Shown: positions 25,001 through 37,887, counted from the first letter of the stretch. The stretch is DNA of 64,000 nucleotides from Solanum dulcamara (GCF_947179165.1 NC_077247.1:45676935-45740934); one strand, 5' to 3'. A program made the numbers and translations. The notes: generated by a model from the letters alone, not told the origin.

Positions 25001-25446
25001 TGTGCTAATTCTGATGTCTTCAGTGTTCGTATAGATACCAGGAAAGTTGGGTTGGAGCCTTGGAGGTTCATATTTTACCATCAATTAGCAATTTACTACT
25101 AATTAATCATGTTTCCCTTTGGTAAATCTAACATATAAATAATCAACACTGAATACTTGCAGGTTCTGTATTTATGGGACAGTGGACACCTGAGAGTGTA
25201 GGAGATTATGCAAGTGGAACTAACCATGTTCTTCCAACTTATGGATATGCACGGATGTATGGTGGGGTCTCTTTGGACTCTTTCTTGAAGTACATCACTG
25301 TGCAGTCTTTGACAGAAGAAGGGCTGAGGAATCTTGGCCCTTACGTAGAGAAAATGGCTGAAGTTGAGGGTCTGGATGCCCACAAGAGGGCTGTAACCCT
25401 TAGACTGCAGGACATAGAAGCGAGGCAAGTATCGCACTCAAGATGA
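16088..25446 (+). CDS. HISN8: histidinol dehydrogenase, chloroplast precursor (14 exons)
   Basis: EC 1.1.1.23: NAD-dependent, zinc-containing oxidation of L-histidinol to L-histidine, the last steps of histidine synthesis, in plastids. Exons: 16088-16199, 16410-16531, 16638-16690, 17590-17662, 17808-17909, 18022-18123, 18214-18285, 18358-18420, 18553-18594, 21804-21863, 22005-22115, 22380-22550, 22745-22835, 25163-25446. They sum to 1458 nt, an in-frame 485-residue protein. The Ser/Arg-rich N-terminus before [13 protein letters not shown] fits a transit peptide. Key residues are present: zinc ligands Q304 and H307 (QAEHG), catalytic E372-H373 (APEHL), D406 (GDYASGTNH) and H465 (GLDAHKRAV). 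The D406-to-H465 spacing of 59 equals that of the E. coli enzyme. Introns 9 (about 3.2 kb) and 13 (about 2.3 kb) are enlarged by transposon insertions. The gene appears intact. Confidence 0.96.
18779..19900 (-). mobile_element. L1-type LINE 3' fragment in intron 9 of HISN8
   Basis: Read on the minus strand, about 19800-19600 encodes [20 protein letters not shown], typical of the end of an L1 reverse transcriptase. 19430-19080 encodes a zf-RVT domain ([15 protein letters not shown], then NRCYLCKQ with the zinc-binding cysteines). The fragment ends at an oligo-T (A-tail on the minus strand) near 18779. Frames are broken, so it is a dead 5'-truncated copy. The upstream limit is approximate and no target duplication was confirmed. 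Confidence 0.7.
20262..20452 (+). mobile_element. tRNA-derived SINE (SolS-like) in intron 9 of HISN8
   Basis: It starts with a tRNA-like GGGTGTAGCTTAGTG (A-box region) followed by CAGGTTCAAATCCC (B box), a body with GTGGGAGGTGACAAATA and GGAATTAGTTGAGGTGC, and an A-rich tail. The 10-bp duplication ATAGAATTTT flanks it (20252-20261 and 20453-20462). The body matches Solanaceae SINE families as I remember them; the subfamily is not assigned. Confidence 0.82.
20839..21075. mobile_element. Stowaway-type MITE in intron 9 of HISN8
   Basis: A 237-bp element with terminal inverted repeats CTCCCTCCGTCCCATTTTAT at the left and its inverse (with one change, GGGACAGAGGGAG) at the right, flanked by TA on both sides. 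This is the signature of a Tc1/mariner-related MITE. It has no coding capacity. Confidence 0.88.
24157..24963 (-). mobile_element. 5'-truncated RTE LINE copy in intron 13 of HISN8
   Basis: A minus-strand copy of the 3' end of the RTE family. The (TTG)n tail, read in reverse, starts at 24157. 24869-24549 encodes [18 protein letters not shown] to the C-terminus. A TGA just upstream of that methionine (VAEM-stop-MLRW) shows decay. The target duplication GGCTCTTTAGAATA occurs at 24143-24156 and 24964-24977, extending further with one mismatch. It is closely similar to the copy at the right edge of the window. Confidence 0.9.
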
Positions 25447-26584
25447 TCCCTCTATTTGTATGCATGAAAGAATAAATATTGAGCAATTCCAACCCTTCAT
25501 GCAAATCCGAGGTCGTTTATAGTTTTGTTGAGGAGTGTTGAAGCTCTATGTTACCTGCACTCTGATTTTTGTCCTTCCAAGTGTTGAATCAAACACACAC
25601 TTGGAAGAAAAAACAGTAATGGTGCCATGGATGAGCGAGTTCTTCTGCTGTATTTGTTAGAAATAAATTCAAACCAGATATCTGAAAAGATGATTTCATC
25701 AAATCTAGTAGTACTGAGTTTGAGGGTTGTATTTTAATTGGTCTTTCGCCATGCTTTATAACAAAAGTTGTATTGGAGCAAACGTGTAATATTTTGGATT
25801 GTATGTGTAGTTGTGGTGACAAGAGGTTGCTTAAGCTACACATAATGAAGAGCTAATTTGAATTTATATCCCAATTAAGGTACCAAGTGTATTCTATAGA
25901 CAATCTTTCAATGGTTAGTTATGCACGTTAGACAACGATTCAACTGATTGATAGTCGAGTTGATTTATGCCCTAATTATGGTGCTTGTGAATCCATGATT
26001 TTTATAAAAGTAGGTATTTTATGTACATATTTTCCTAATATGTAATATGGATATACTAATTATGGTACACATCACCTTTTATTAGTGAATTGATATTAAT
26101 AATTGAAAGTTGAGTTACCACTAGTCAATGATTTATCTTATATAAAATTAAAGAAATATCTTCATTTTTCCAAGTGAATTATATAGTTAAAGTAACATCT
26201 TTCTTTTTTTTGGCAACGTAAATGCATTGTACAACTCAAAATCAAGAAATACATCTCGTCAAGAACAACCACACAAAGCAAAGCTGTTTGGCGGCTTATT
26301 TTTAAACCCATCCGATCCAACCGAAGATGAATGGTGCTATATTCATTTGGAGGGTACCACAAGATTTACGCCGAGAAAGTGTTAGAACTCAGCGTAAATT
26401 CCAAGCCGATGAAAAATGTACAAACATTGTAGCTAAATGTACAACCTGTGTGCCACAGAATTTTTTATTTTTTTAAAATTTATTTGCAAGCGCATCAATT
26501 TCCCTTTAATTTTCTGATCTTCATCATCAAACCCTTCACACTCCAAAATACGTAAGAGTCCACAATTGTTGAATTTCGCTTGTT
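25447..26584. other. HISN8 3' region and seipin upstream region
   Basis: Holds the presumed 3' UTR of histidinol dehydrogenase and the promoter and leader of the seipin gene. No additional gene is seen on either strand. Confidence 0.5.
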
Positions 26585-29150
26585 ATGGAAGATACACAGC
26601 CAAATAAGCAAGCCAATGACGAAGACCTATTCGACGATGCGGCGGAGGAATTCCCCTTCGACGATTGCAGCGTCATATTTTCCGACGCCGAAACTGGCGT
26701 ATCGGAGGATGACGTAAACCCCAATCAATCCCCGGAAAATGACGATTTTACTTCGTCTTCTCTCCGGCACCGGCGACCTTTTTCTTACAATGATTCTGGT
26801 AACGAGTCTGCTAAATTTCGACCTTCTATAAGTTCCGGGAGTTATTCGAATTCGAGAGAGCGAAAGTTAAGGTTCTCAAGGAAATTGATGGCATACGATC
26901 AGGATAAGAACGGAAGTTTGAATAATATAGAAAATTCGAACTCAATGCAGCTTGATTTGAGCACAAAAAGTCAAAAAGGTAGAGGTGATGAAGAAAATAA
27001 GGAGATTTCGATAGGTATGAATGCAAATAGTGTAATAATAGGTACTTCGAATGATGATTCTTCACTGCTGAAAGAGGATTCTGTAATTACGGATGTGAAC
27101 AATGACGGAATCAATAATTCAGAAGAAGTTAATTCGCATTTGAGAGAAAGTGATGATTCAAGTTCGAATGTTTTGTTGGATTTAGCGAATTTAGTGATAA
27201 AATCTGTTGGATTTCAAGTGAATATGTTGATAACTATTGTGAGTTTAATAATAAAGCTGTTTACATTTCCTGTATGGCTAATTTATAGCTCGTATATGTT
27301 TGTGATGGATCCATTTCAAATAATGAGGCGTGTGAAACGATATGTAATACACAGGTTTATGAGCAGTTTTGGGTTTGTGTTTGAGAAGATGTTGAAATTT
27401 GTATCTGGATGGTTGAAGGAGCAGAGTTCAGTGTGGAGGTTGGGGCTTCAATTTGGATGGGGATGTTTGTGGTCTGTGTATGTGTGTTTTGTGTTGGTTG
27501 GATTGTTGGTATCAGCTTTTATAATGGGCGGCATCTTGATGAGAATTATGGTGGAAGAGCCAATCAGGATGAACGAGCCTTTGAATTTTGATTATACAGC
27601 AAAGAAGCCAGTTGCATATGTGCCGATAATAAAAAGTCCAGGTGTGACCTGTGGTGTAGATAGTCAAGTGGAGGTTGGAATGGTTGATGGGGTGCGAGTT
27701 ATCCCACCTAATCATAAGCTGCAGGTTACTGTTTCACTAATGTTGCCTGAATCAGATTACAACAGAAACTTGGGCATTTTTCAGGTATGAGCCCAAGGAC
27801 GTTTGTGGTTGATACTTGATGGATTTTTTCCTGCTATATACAGAATAGTGATAATTGGAACTTCTTGTTAAGAGTCCATCAACATGGGTTCATTGACCTG
27901 GTTGGGAAGTAGTTTTTTAAAAATAAATTGTGAAGTTATTGCTTTAGTTTATGCGTAAAAAGTAGTCCCAACAGCTATGAAGTCGCTTGACTGTCTACAT
28001 GTTGTCCATATTTGTTATGTTTGGTGCTTTCTGCGAGGATGGAGTTCTGTTGTATATTCAGATGGAGGATATAGTCTAGACATGGTTTTCTATTGCAAAA
28101 TGATTATAAACTGCTATCTTCCAGATTAGTTTAATTAATGCATACAAATAGGAAGTTGGAGTTTGAATAAGCTTTAGATATCTGTTTGCTGACTCTGTAT
28201 CTGGTTTGTGTATGACATGTGATAGGTTTCTAAGCTAGTGAATTTTTTAATTGATATACTTTTTAAAAAGCTGCATATAAAAAAGGAAGGGGGATCCGGG
28301 GAGGTGGGGAAGGGAGATAGTTAAGAATAAAATGTCTCACAGTGATTTGAATATTTGACATTAGTTTCTTTCTCCTGTCCAGCGTCTATTTACCAAGTTA
28401 ACATGTCTGCTCCTCTAATTCCAGTTTCATCTTGTCCGTTTCGTTTATGTATTGAAGAACTTGGCATGATTAATTTCATTGATTCCCTCCTCGTAGAACT
28501 TCAAGCCTACAACCTATTTTAGGAAAGCAAAGTTGAGATTTACATTGTCGACCCATAGTAATTCTCGTTACTTGAATTGAATGATTTGTTGGTCTGTGAT
28601 GCATTTCTACATGTTCGGTCTTACCTGAATGATTTAGTAACTTTTTTGTTTCTTACATCTGAAGGTGAGGGTGGATTTCCTCACTTCTAATGGTAAAGTG
28701 CTATCTAGCTCCAGGCGACCCTGTATGTTGCAATTCAAAAGCAATCCTATACGCCTTTTTTCTACTTTCCTTAAAGCTGCCCCTCTTGTCACTGGATATA
28801 CATCAGAATCCCAAAAGTTGAAGGTAGACTTAAGGGGCTTCTCTGAAGGTTTCATTCCAACTGCATGCTTGAGGGTTATCATTGAGCAACGAGCTGAATT
28901 CCATCCTGGAGGTGGAATTCCCGAAATATATGCTGCCTCTTTAACACTGGAGTCTGAACTTCCTTTTACGAAAAGAATGCTATGGTATTGGAAGACAACA
29001 TTGTTTGTGTGGGTTAGCATGATGTTGTTTACAATGGAATTCCTTCTCGCTCTTCTTTGCTGCAAACCTCTTATCATTCCGAGATCAAGATTGAGGCGTG
29101 ATCCAAACAGTCGTACTGGGTCACAGAACAATCCACCTATTGGACGGTAG
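26585..29150 (+). CDS. SEIPIN: seipin, long plant type (two exons)
   Basis: An ER membrane protein that organises lipid-droplet formation. Exons 26585-27784 and 28665-29150 join in frame at CAG|GTG, giving 561 residues. The first 190 residues are acidic, Ser/Asn-rich and probably disordered, as in the long Arabidopsis seipins (SEIPIN2/3 type). Hydrophobic segments lie near 213-240 (MLITIVSLIIKLFTFPVW), 295-320 (LWSVYVCFVLVGLLVSAFI) and 505-533 (MLWYWKTTLFVWVSMMLF). The last two flank the lumenal domain, which runs from about 330 to 500 and includes VTVSLMLPESDYNRNLGIFQ. The ATG at 26585 opens a long acidic frame with no better upstream start. The short basic C-terminus ends in RTGSQNNPPIGR. 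No defects are seen. Confidence 0.93.
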
Positions 29151-29844
29151 TAAAACCTTATGGTTTGATCTCTTGAATCATGCTGCCATTTCTTTTTTGT
29201 TTGTACATAACAGGTAATCTTTTTCCCCAAGTGTAACTTATTTTAACATGTATGCATAGTGAATGGTTTTTATTTTTTCTCTGAATATGTACACCCTCTC
29301 AAGAACTTCCAGTTTCATTGACTAGTATATCATTGTGTCCTGAATTTTACAAATGTCGGATACTTTGTGTTTCCTAAAAGTTTCCTCTGTAAAGCATCAT
29401 TTAGAAATACTGCCGATATAGTCATTTCCTATATGGACAGAGTTCTGAGAAATTTAATGTGGTTATGGGACTACTTCTGTTAGTGTGCTTGTGATAGTAT
29501 TTTCTTATGGTAAAACCTCAAAATGATTCATGGAGAGCCTCAATGGAAGGATATAATCTAAAGATTAGCTAAACAGTAGATACTTTTAAAATCTAACATA
29601 TAAATTATAACATATGGTAGCTGCCAAATGCTTCTATCAATTCTAAAGAATTGCATAAGAGGACCAGACCATTGGTTTTTGTATTATATATTTTTTTGGC
29701 TAATCTACTGCTGAAAGAGTTAACTTGGACCTGAGAAGTGGTTGATTAATCAGACCGGGACAGTAGTATCTGTCGTTTATATTTTGTTTCGGGCTAATCT
29801 TCTGAGAAAGGGAAAAAACACAGTGGTTTCATTATAGGTCTTAA
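29151..29844. other. spacer between seipin and the NIP pseudogene
   Basis: Contains the presumed seipin 3' UTR. No gene or repeat was recognised. Confidence 0.45.
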
Positions 29845-31026
29845 CAGACTTTATGGCATTGTAAACCAGATACCAGCTATAGCTCCTGCTGTAGGACCCA
29901 AAATGTATATCCATTGTTTCTTGTAACAATTTGATAGAATTACTGGTCCCAAACTTCTCGCGGAGTTCATTGATGCCCCTGAAATAGGCCTGTTCATCAC
30001 ACTATCCCAATGTGTAGAATGAAGAAATTAAAACTCTAAATAACACCACTAGAAACTTTTACTCCCGACTCAATTATGTGTGTTGGTCCTGTACTCGTTT
30101 TATTTGTGAAAGTCATTTTATTATGTAGGTTCATCCCCAAGTTCTCATTCTTGTAGCTTTTCGCTTAGTTTTAACTTCCAATTGCTGATGATAGTCTGAA
30201 CTCTGAAGTATTCTTCTACTTTGAGTTGCTCATGTTTATTTTCTGAAGCTATTTTAGGAAAACACGTAGTTTTAAACGCTTAGCTTTAGAAATGCATTCT
30301 GAAATGGGTCCAAAGTAAGTGGAAAACCAGAAGATATCTATTTAGCATACCCAGAAAATAGAGTTAATTGTGACTACAGCTCCAATAACATGTCCAGTGA
30401 GTTCTCCAACCTGCATCATTAAACAGAGAGAAGGATAGAATAAGTCAAATTCTGCCCTAGGACCTTTACATTTAAACAAGCAGTGATCACTAACAGCTCG
30501 ATTATCCACTGCGGTGCCTGTAACAGCAAACATGAGGTTGAAAGTGATCAAGAATTCTAATCCAAGAGACTGCAAATCTGAGCCAGCTGGTATTGTTCTC
30601 AGAGACTGAAGTTGCTCTTCCTTGAACATTAATCTCGTAGTGACAGTTGCTAGAGTTGCTCCCACGACTTGTGCTAATATATATGCTGGCACCTGAAAAT
30701 AGAGTATCCCCAAAAGTGAGGACAAACATATTTAAGTATCTTTTTTGGATGTTTAGTCCTTTCTTGCTTATTCTTGTTGTATTTTGGGTAACTGAGAATG
30801 GAGAAACTTACATGTCTCCATGCTATCCTCTTCCATAAAGCAAAAGCAACGGTGACAGCAGGGTTAAAATGGGCACAAGAAACAGGTCCAACAGTGTAGA
30901 TCATAGCCATCATATCCAAACCCCACAAAACTGTTATTCCTAGAAGGCTCATGTTCTTGTTCACCACCATGGCAGCAAAACCAGCAAACATCGATAAGTA
31001 GGTGCCTAGAAGCTCTGCACTAACTG
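29845..31026 (-). pseudogene. NOD26-like intrinsic protein (NIP) aquaporin pseudogene
   Basis: Exons matching 2 to 5 of the neighbouring NIP gene are readable: about 31021-30809 (ELLGTYLSMFAGF to HFNPAVTVAFALWK), 30693-30497 (VPAYILAQVVGATLAT to TGTAVDNRA), about 30412-30350 (VGELTGHVIGAVVTINSIF) and 29989-29850 ([16 protein letters not shown] to GPTAGAIAG). No exon 1 is found. Compared with the intact copy, the exon 2 start is one base short, exon 4 ends TTCTGG where the intact gene has TTTGCTGG (two bases lost), and one T is lost in TTTTAC near the end, creating an early stop (WFTMP-stop). The second NPA box has become NSA. In-frame exon 3 and otherwise preserved motifs suggest fairly recent decay. 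An unusual functional variant is less likely. Confidence 0.8.
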
Positions 31027-32625
31027 CATTGATAACAGAAGATTATTCATTAACTGGCTCCGATAAGAATATGATTTTACTTAATTCCCCTTTGAATGTG
31101 GAGATAGGAGGAATTCATATTTGTTTCTTTAAGGTGGGGTGGGCTGGGTGGCAGTTCATAAGGTGGTGGAAATTTGGAAACATGAATTGACTTCAAAGTT
31201 TTTTAGTGCCCTTTTGGAAACACATCCTTTTACCCTTTTGCTAATGTAAGTATAACACAAGAACCGTAGTTTGTGAAATGGAAAATGACCAATATGTTTC
31301 AATTCTCTGTAATAAACAAAACTTAGGAAAATCCGAAGGGTTTATGGAAAATATTGCGCGCGTTCAAATGCTCAAACAGAATCCAATACTTTGTTCTCTT
31401 AATGACAATAATTCTATTGTTTGGGTTAATTCTTATGGTAAAGTGACTTGTGCCATTAAGTTTCACTAAATTGCAATGTATACTCAAAGCACAAAAGATG
31501 TCAATCAAGCTCATTTTAATTGTTCACGATGGGAGAGTTGAAATCTATAGTAATGTTGATTGGGGTGGATCGACAAATGACAAGAGATCAACTTCAAGAT
31601 GAGAAAAGATCATTGAGAAAACATCTTGGTGAAATGCATTGAACATTCTATTGCACATAGTTTTCGGTGCTACAATCTAAAAGTTAGGGTTTTTCTCCGA
31701 TATTACATCTTTCCCAAAGTGTAAATTCTAACAAGGGTGTGTTCGGTACACAGACATATTATTTAGAAAATGTGCCCCGCTCCCACCCCTTATAAATCCC
31801 AGACTCCCATCTTTCACCCTCACAATGTTTGTTTAGATTATATATAAATGCTCTTCACACAATATTTTCTGCTTACTAAGAAAATATTTTCCTTCGCAAA
31901 ACACACCGTGAATTCTAATTAGACGAGATCTTTTTTTTGGATGTACCATAGACTATGTATTTGATTATGTTTGAAACGAGAATTATTTATTTTGGTACGT
32001 GCTATTATCTACAAATTTTAATGTATAATTAGAATGGAAGTGGTAAGAGCATCAAAATACTATTTAAGTTCAACCAAAAAATATAACAATGAAATAGACT
32101 TGTTGCCTAAAACATCCATATACACAAATCAGCAGTCAAGGAGCTAAGATGTTCAATCCATTCTTATCACAAAAGGAAATATTTGCATTGGGATTTCTCC
32201 AACATATTCCAAAAAGTGTAAGGAAATTGGAAAACAATTTTAGGTGGAAACTTGCTAGTGTTAATAAACGAGACAAAAAGTTTTCCCCAACTTAAAAAAA
32301 TCAAATAATAGTGCGTGCATTACTACAAAAGTAATGGGAATGGTGAAGAACAACGGAATATAATGTTGTGGATTGAATAAGATCTTTCCATCTTTAACTA
32401 GATATTTTGAGTTGAGCCGATAATTGAGAATGAAAAAATCTCGATAGTTTAGTAGGACACAAATTCAAAATAATCCTTAAACAATCCACTGTAAAGTACT
32501 CCACTGTCGACATATTCATTAGATTATTTTACTTGTTTTTTCGTGTACAAAAGTTAAACAAGACTAATTTGCAACAGATTTTTCTTTCTTTTTATCTATT
32601 TCTCAAAAGAAAAAAAAAAGTAGTT
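31027..32625. other. spacer between the two NIP copies
   Basis: The missing exon 1 of the pseudogene would be expected here but is not recognisable. AT-rich, with no supported gene. Confidence 0.45.
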
Positions 32626-34884
32626 CTAATTGGAGGGGTTACGTAGTAGGGATTTGGATTTGAGAAAAGATCCACTTTTAGTAATCTCACGTAAAGGCTT
32701 ATCAGTAAATCTGATGATGTTGTAGACCCAAGCACCTGCTATGGCCCCAGCTGTTGGGCCTAACATGTAAACCCATAGACCTCTGTAATGGCTTGACACT
32801 ATTGCTGGCCCCAAACTCCTTGCTGGGTTCATTGATGCCCCTGATATAGGTCTGTAACAAACAACAATAACATCATAATTCATTGAGATATTTCATCATA
32901 TAGTATATATTAGATAACGTATTCTATCATTTATTATATAACTTTAAAAATAATCAAAGAGTAATAATGAAATTACGTAATTACCCAGCAAACATCACAT
33001 TAAGCAACACGGTTGCCCCCACAGCAAGACCAGCAAGTTCTCCAATCTGCAAATAATATTTTAATTAACCACCACAAAACAAAACAAAATCAATCATGAA
33101 ATAATGATGATTCAGAACAGTCCACGTATAATTAAATTAACAAAGTCACAATCTTCTTACTAATTTAATCATGATTATTGACTACCCTTAGCGTACGATA
33201 TATAGTCGATTGATATACTACATTAATAATTGCATGCAGAAAAAAGAAAGAACGAAATTATTATTTTTAATTAGGTTTAAATAATATACTAATTTAAAAA
33301 AAAAAGAGATTAAGAAAGAGTAGTTACAGCTCTATTATCAGTTGCGACACCAGAAATGACAAACATAAGATAAAATGTGATTATAAATTCGAGAACAAGA
33401 GATTGAATGTCTGATCCAGTGGGTGAGGTTCCAACAAAGTGATCATGTTTCCCATTAAATATTAATCGTAGGGTCCCACTTGCTAACGTTGATCCAATCA
33501 CTTGAGCTGCCACGTAAGCTGGTACCTATGAAGAAAAATAAAAAACCTCATTACTATAGGTTAGAAAAAAGAAAAAAAAACAGTGAAATATCTTTAGTGT
33601 TCTCAACTAATCAAAACTAACAAGATTAGTATAATAAAAGTTGGAAAGTTTTACAAGAAAAAGACTCGGGAAAAAGTCATACAGATCATTATTTCCTTAT
33701 TAGAAATCTGTAGAGTCAGTGTGTAGGTATTTCAATTAATGAGAAAAAAAGAAAATTCATAATCCGTACAAACCTACATTTTCTCATATGAAAAATAATT
33801 TCCTATATAATTTTAACTTAGTATAATTAATATTCATTTTTTTATTATATTTTTTAAGATATTATATTCAAAGAGTGTTATGATAAAATTATTCTTCTAT
33901 TTATAATTTTTTAAGAATTGTGCGTAAAATTAATAATGAATAAGTAAAAATGGCCGGAGGGAGTATTTATATATTGCAAACATTGTGACTAGTGATAAAA
34001 GCAGTTTTTAACCAAAGGGTGTAAGACTTAAATTTTTGAACTTTCATATAAAATGTGATTTTCTGACAAAGTGGGTACTGCGTAACCCCTGCCTCTCTAA
34101 CTCCGCCCTTGATTGTGACGAATCATTTAGAGATTTGTACTTTGTGATGTTGATACAAACATGGTGTTGACATTGTCTCCCTTATAATTGAGTAGAAATT
34201 TGAGAACCCTAAAAGTAAGAAAATGATTACCGTCGATATTGCTCAAAGGTATCAAGACCAATTAACTTGTTAGAGTGGGTTGTACAGTCTTACATTGATT
34301 GGAGGACCATCCTTCCATCGTGATCTAGCTTTTTGAGTTGAGTTAGGATCAATTTATAGGAAAATTTATGAGAATTGAAGATAGGTGTACCTGTTTCCAA
34401 GGGAACCTTTTGTTAGAGGCAAAGGCAATAGTAACAGCAGGGTTGAAATGAGCACCAGAAATGTGTCCAACAGAGTAAACCATGACCATCACCACCAGCC
34501 CCCACACTATGGATATCCCCGGAAAAGTCACCATTCCTTTGTCTGCATTCACCGCTACTGATCCACACCCCGCAAATATCAAGAAGTACGTCCCTAATGT
34601 CTCCGCTATTATCTGCACATTAATATTGAGCGGAGTTAAGAGTATCAGAGCGACGAGTTCCACCGACCTAATTATTTTTTTTTAATTTAAAAATTCATCA
34701 AATATGTACAACTCACCTTTTGGATGAAAGGAACAGTAACAAAATTGCAGGTTGAGGTTGAGGAAGAATCTTGATGTGATGATGAATTAACACAATTTTT
34801 ATTGTTAATCTCATCATCTCTAATATTCAAACTCACTGATCCATTAGTCCCTCCACCACCACCACCTATCTGCTGATCACCCAT
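32626..34884 (-). CDS. NIP1: NIP subgroup I aquaporin (NOD26-like), intact, five exons
   Basis: A membrane channel for water and small neutral solutes (in NIP-I proteins glycerol, and metalloids such as arsenite). Exons on the minus strand: 34884-34717, 34612-34391, 33525-33328, 33046-32985, 32851-32626. They total 876 nt, 291 residues plus stop, with family-typical phases. The N-terminus ([10 protein letters not shown], then Ser/Thr/Asn-rich) is cytosolic. The two NPA boxes are at 113-115 (GAHFNPAVT) and 225-227 (GASMNPARS), followed by the selectivity arginine R228. W93 (SIVWGL) fits the H2 position of the W-V-A-R filter of subgroup I. The C-terminus [10 protein letters not shown] has serines in the region where NOD26 is phosphorylated. 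It lies in the same orientation as the pseudogene downstream, so the pair is a tandem duplication. Confidence 0.94.
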
Positions 34885-37566
34885 AGTTCAACAAAAACAG
34901 GGGCGATGAACTTATTGTTTATAGGAAGAAGTAAGCAAACAGAAATTCTCTAATTTATAAATACAATTACAGAGATGAGCACAAAGAATATAGATATATA
35001 TGGAAACAAAGAGAGAAGGGGAATGGGGCCTATTTATTTTTATTTTCATTTTCTTTTCGGAGAGATCAATGCTACCTTTGACTTGAGAGATTTATCTCAG
35101 GTTTATTACCCCCTCCTGTTCAAGTTGATTGTCTGATTTAACTTGCATAAAATTTAAAAATGTCGGTTTTTCTTTTGATTTTTATAATTTTAAATATATC
35201 ATATGGAAAAAATTAAAATTAAAGAATTTTCAGAAAAGAAAAGAAATATTATATTTTAAATAAATTTTTAAAAAAGTAAAACAAATAAATTGAAACATAA
35301 TTTCTCTCTTCTTTTTATATTGTCTTGATGCATTTTTTAAAAATCTATTTCAAAATGTTTATTATATTTTTAACTAAATAATTATAATTGATCTTAGGTT
35401 ATAATTTTTGTTCTTAAATATTATAAATTAAAATGTATCACATAAATTAAAATTAAAAGTGAATGTGTAATGGTAACCTTGCAAAACATGGAAAGTGACT
35501 CGTGACAACAAATAAAACTGCATTAATGATATTAGTGGATATAATTTGATTTTGTAATATTAAGAAGTTACATAAACATTTATTATTATTAGAAAAATTA
35601 GGCTAATACTATTGGAAGTGTCGTACTATATTTATTAAAATGATCAAATGTAAGGCATTGAAGGCTGATCCAACAACCCACCGGTAATACAGAAAAGTTA
35701 TGAATGCAAAAGACGATAGCTTTTAATTTTCACAACCATTAACTAACTTTCCTATTATCTATAAATGACAAATGGTAACTTCTTTTTCTTCCTTTTTCCA
35801 TAATTGTAAATATGCAAATCACTACAAACAAAAAGTAAGGTATAACGATATCAAACTGGCATTTCCACTTTTAGTAGTTTTACTTGGAATATTCTTCATG
35901 AATTATACATCTTACGACTCTCTTTGGTTTAAATAGTCGAATAACCTACTATTTAGGTTAATTCTTATTTTATAACTTTATTCTCTACATCTTTTCTAAT
36001 TTTTCCTTTTCAAGAGATTCTGATCGATAGTAATGGCTAGTGTGAAACCATCTTATATCGTATTATTTTCTCTGTTTTAATTTATTTTGTATTCTATTTT
36101 TTATTTAGTATGTTTCAGAAATAACAATTCTTTTCTTTTTTGAAAATTTTTAATTGCAATTTTTCACATAATTAAACATGTTTAAAGTCACAAGATTTAA
36201 TTTGCATATAATTAATTTAAAACATAATATTCAAATTTTAAAAAATTCTTTATTTTCTTAAACCTCATATCAAATCAAAATATGCCAAATAAATTAAAAT
36301 GGAAGGGGTATATTATACCAATAATAATTACTACACAAGAAGAAGATCAACCAAAAAGAAAAACGAGATAGAGTACGGGTGTATTTGGTATGATCGAAGC
36401 AAGCTGGCAGAGCTAATATATAAGAGGAAAGGATTTTCAATTGATGAAAAAAATAGGATAAAAAAATTATTATTTTTTACATCGTCAATATATATAACTA
36501 AACTTCGTAAACAAATTGTTGGATTTCTTGAAATAAATAAATAAATGAAAATAGTGTAATGGAAAAAGGGTGCAAATTTAGTTGGTTTAGATTATAAGTT
36601 TAAATTCTTGTTAGACATTAAATAAAAAACTTATATCTTATTTTGAATCATTTGATATAAACTTCTGGATCTACAAATTGGGGGAAGATATAAACTCCTA
36701 ATTTTGGTTTAAACTCCGTACCTATATTAAAAAATTCATTAAATATGTATAAATTATTAATTTAAAATTCATCAATTTTAAAACATCCCTTTAGTATACT
36801 CACAGCCGAATCATGCATGGAATAGAAACGTTATTTAATTTTCAAATAAACTAAGTTTTTAATTAGATAATTTCATGGTGGGAGGTAGCTGATCAACTGC
36901 TTATTCAGTTACTTTAAAATCAAGTTAACGAACTTCATACCTTCCTTGCTTTTATATATATTTATAATCATACAATTTTATATTGTCTTTTCCACGAATT
37001 GTGACCTACTACTCAAATATTTGTGTATTTACACTTTGATCGTGACATCATACATCAATCTTTTCTTAGTGTGGGTATACCGATCATATATAACTTAGTT
37101 TTATTTATAGAAGGGACTAGTTGCAACATAACGTTCCTCGTCTAGACATGGATTCAAAAGTTGTACAAAATAGAATTAATTAGTTTTTGTCAAAATCGTT
37201 GAAAGAGAGACCGTTGACTTAGAAAAGAATGGACAATACTATTTTATTAGTGGTTATGCAAAATTTTGTGCAAACAGTATCGATCTAATCAATTTGTAAG
37301 TTGGTTAATTAGGATCTAGAAGAACGATGTTTTTAAGTATTTATTTTATATGTCAAATTGATATTTGCTCGTGTTGACTTATTATATAAAATATGCATAT
37401 TAATTTTTAATTAATTTTTTTTTTTTTACATATATATGTACGAAATATTTTTGTGAAGCGATATCGGATGACAGTAGCCCTACTAAATGATATTTCTGCA
37501 TGCCAATGTTATCAATTATCATGTCATCCATAATTAATCGACATAAAATTCCTCTAGAAAAAGAAA
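34885..37566. other. NIP upstream region and AT-rich spacer
   Basis: Includes the presumed NIP promoter (34885-35060) and AT-rich DNA with one probable MITE (36066-36309). No supported gene. Confidence 0.5.
36066..36309. mobile_element. probable Stowaway-like MITE
   Basis: The left end CTCTGTTTTAATTTATTTTG at about 36070 is matched by the inverse AAATAAATTAAAATGGAAGG at about 36288-36307. The AT-rich interior has no coding sequence. The ends are imperfect and the TA duplication is not certain. Confidence 0.55.
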
Positions 37567-37571
37567 GATTT

Positions 37572-37775
37572 TGTTATACAAGTAGTTACTCATTTCTTTC
37601 TTATCCACTAATTTTATCGCCTACTTTTTCCTGCCCAATTATATTATCACTTGCCTTTGTTATTATGACTCCCTCCCCTTCCCCGACTATAAATAGCCTG
37701 TATGTTATGATATTAAAACACACAAATATCTCTCAATTCTCTCTTTCTCTTACTGTCTTTCTTTATTTTATAACA
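37572..37775 (+). repeat. 5' LTR of the copia element
   Basis: A 204-bp LTR starting TGTTATACAA and ending TAACA, with a TATA-like ACTATAAATAG near 37685. Clearly diverged from its partner, so the insertion is not recent. Confidence 0.9.
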
Positions 37776-37887
37776 TGTTATCAGCACGGGACTCCATCAC
37801 TTTGAGCTATTTTAAAAAAATAACAAAAGAAAAAGAATTTTATTTTCTTAAAATATCTAATATCTCTAAACTTAAATTTGTTACTCT

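Noticed and set aside
28634..29230. 198-codon minus-strand frame over seipin exon 2
   Set aside because: Antisense shadow of the seipin exon; no features of its own.
33700..33975. Stowaway MITE near NIP intron 2
   Set aside because: Only a right-end-like GGAGGGAGTA was seen; I could not find the matching left terminus.
36299..36544. 81-codon open frame
   Set aside because: It starts inside a MITE terminal repeat and is AT-run driven, with no recognisable content.
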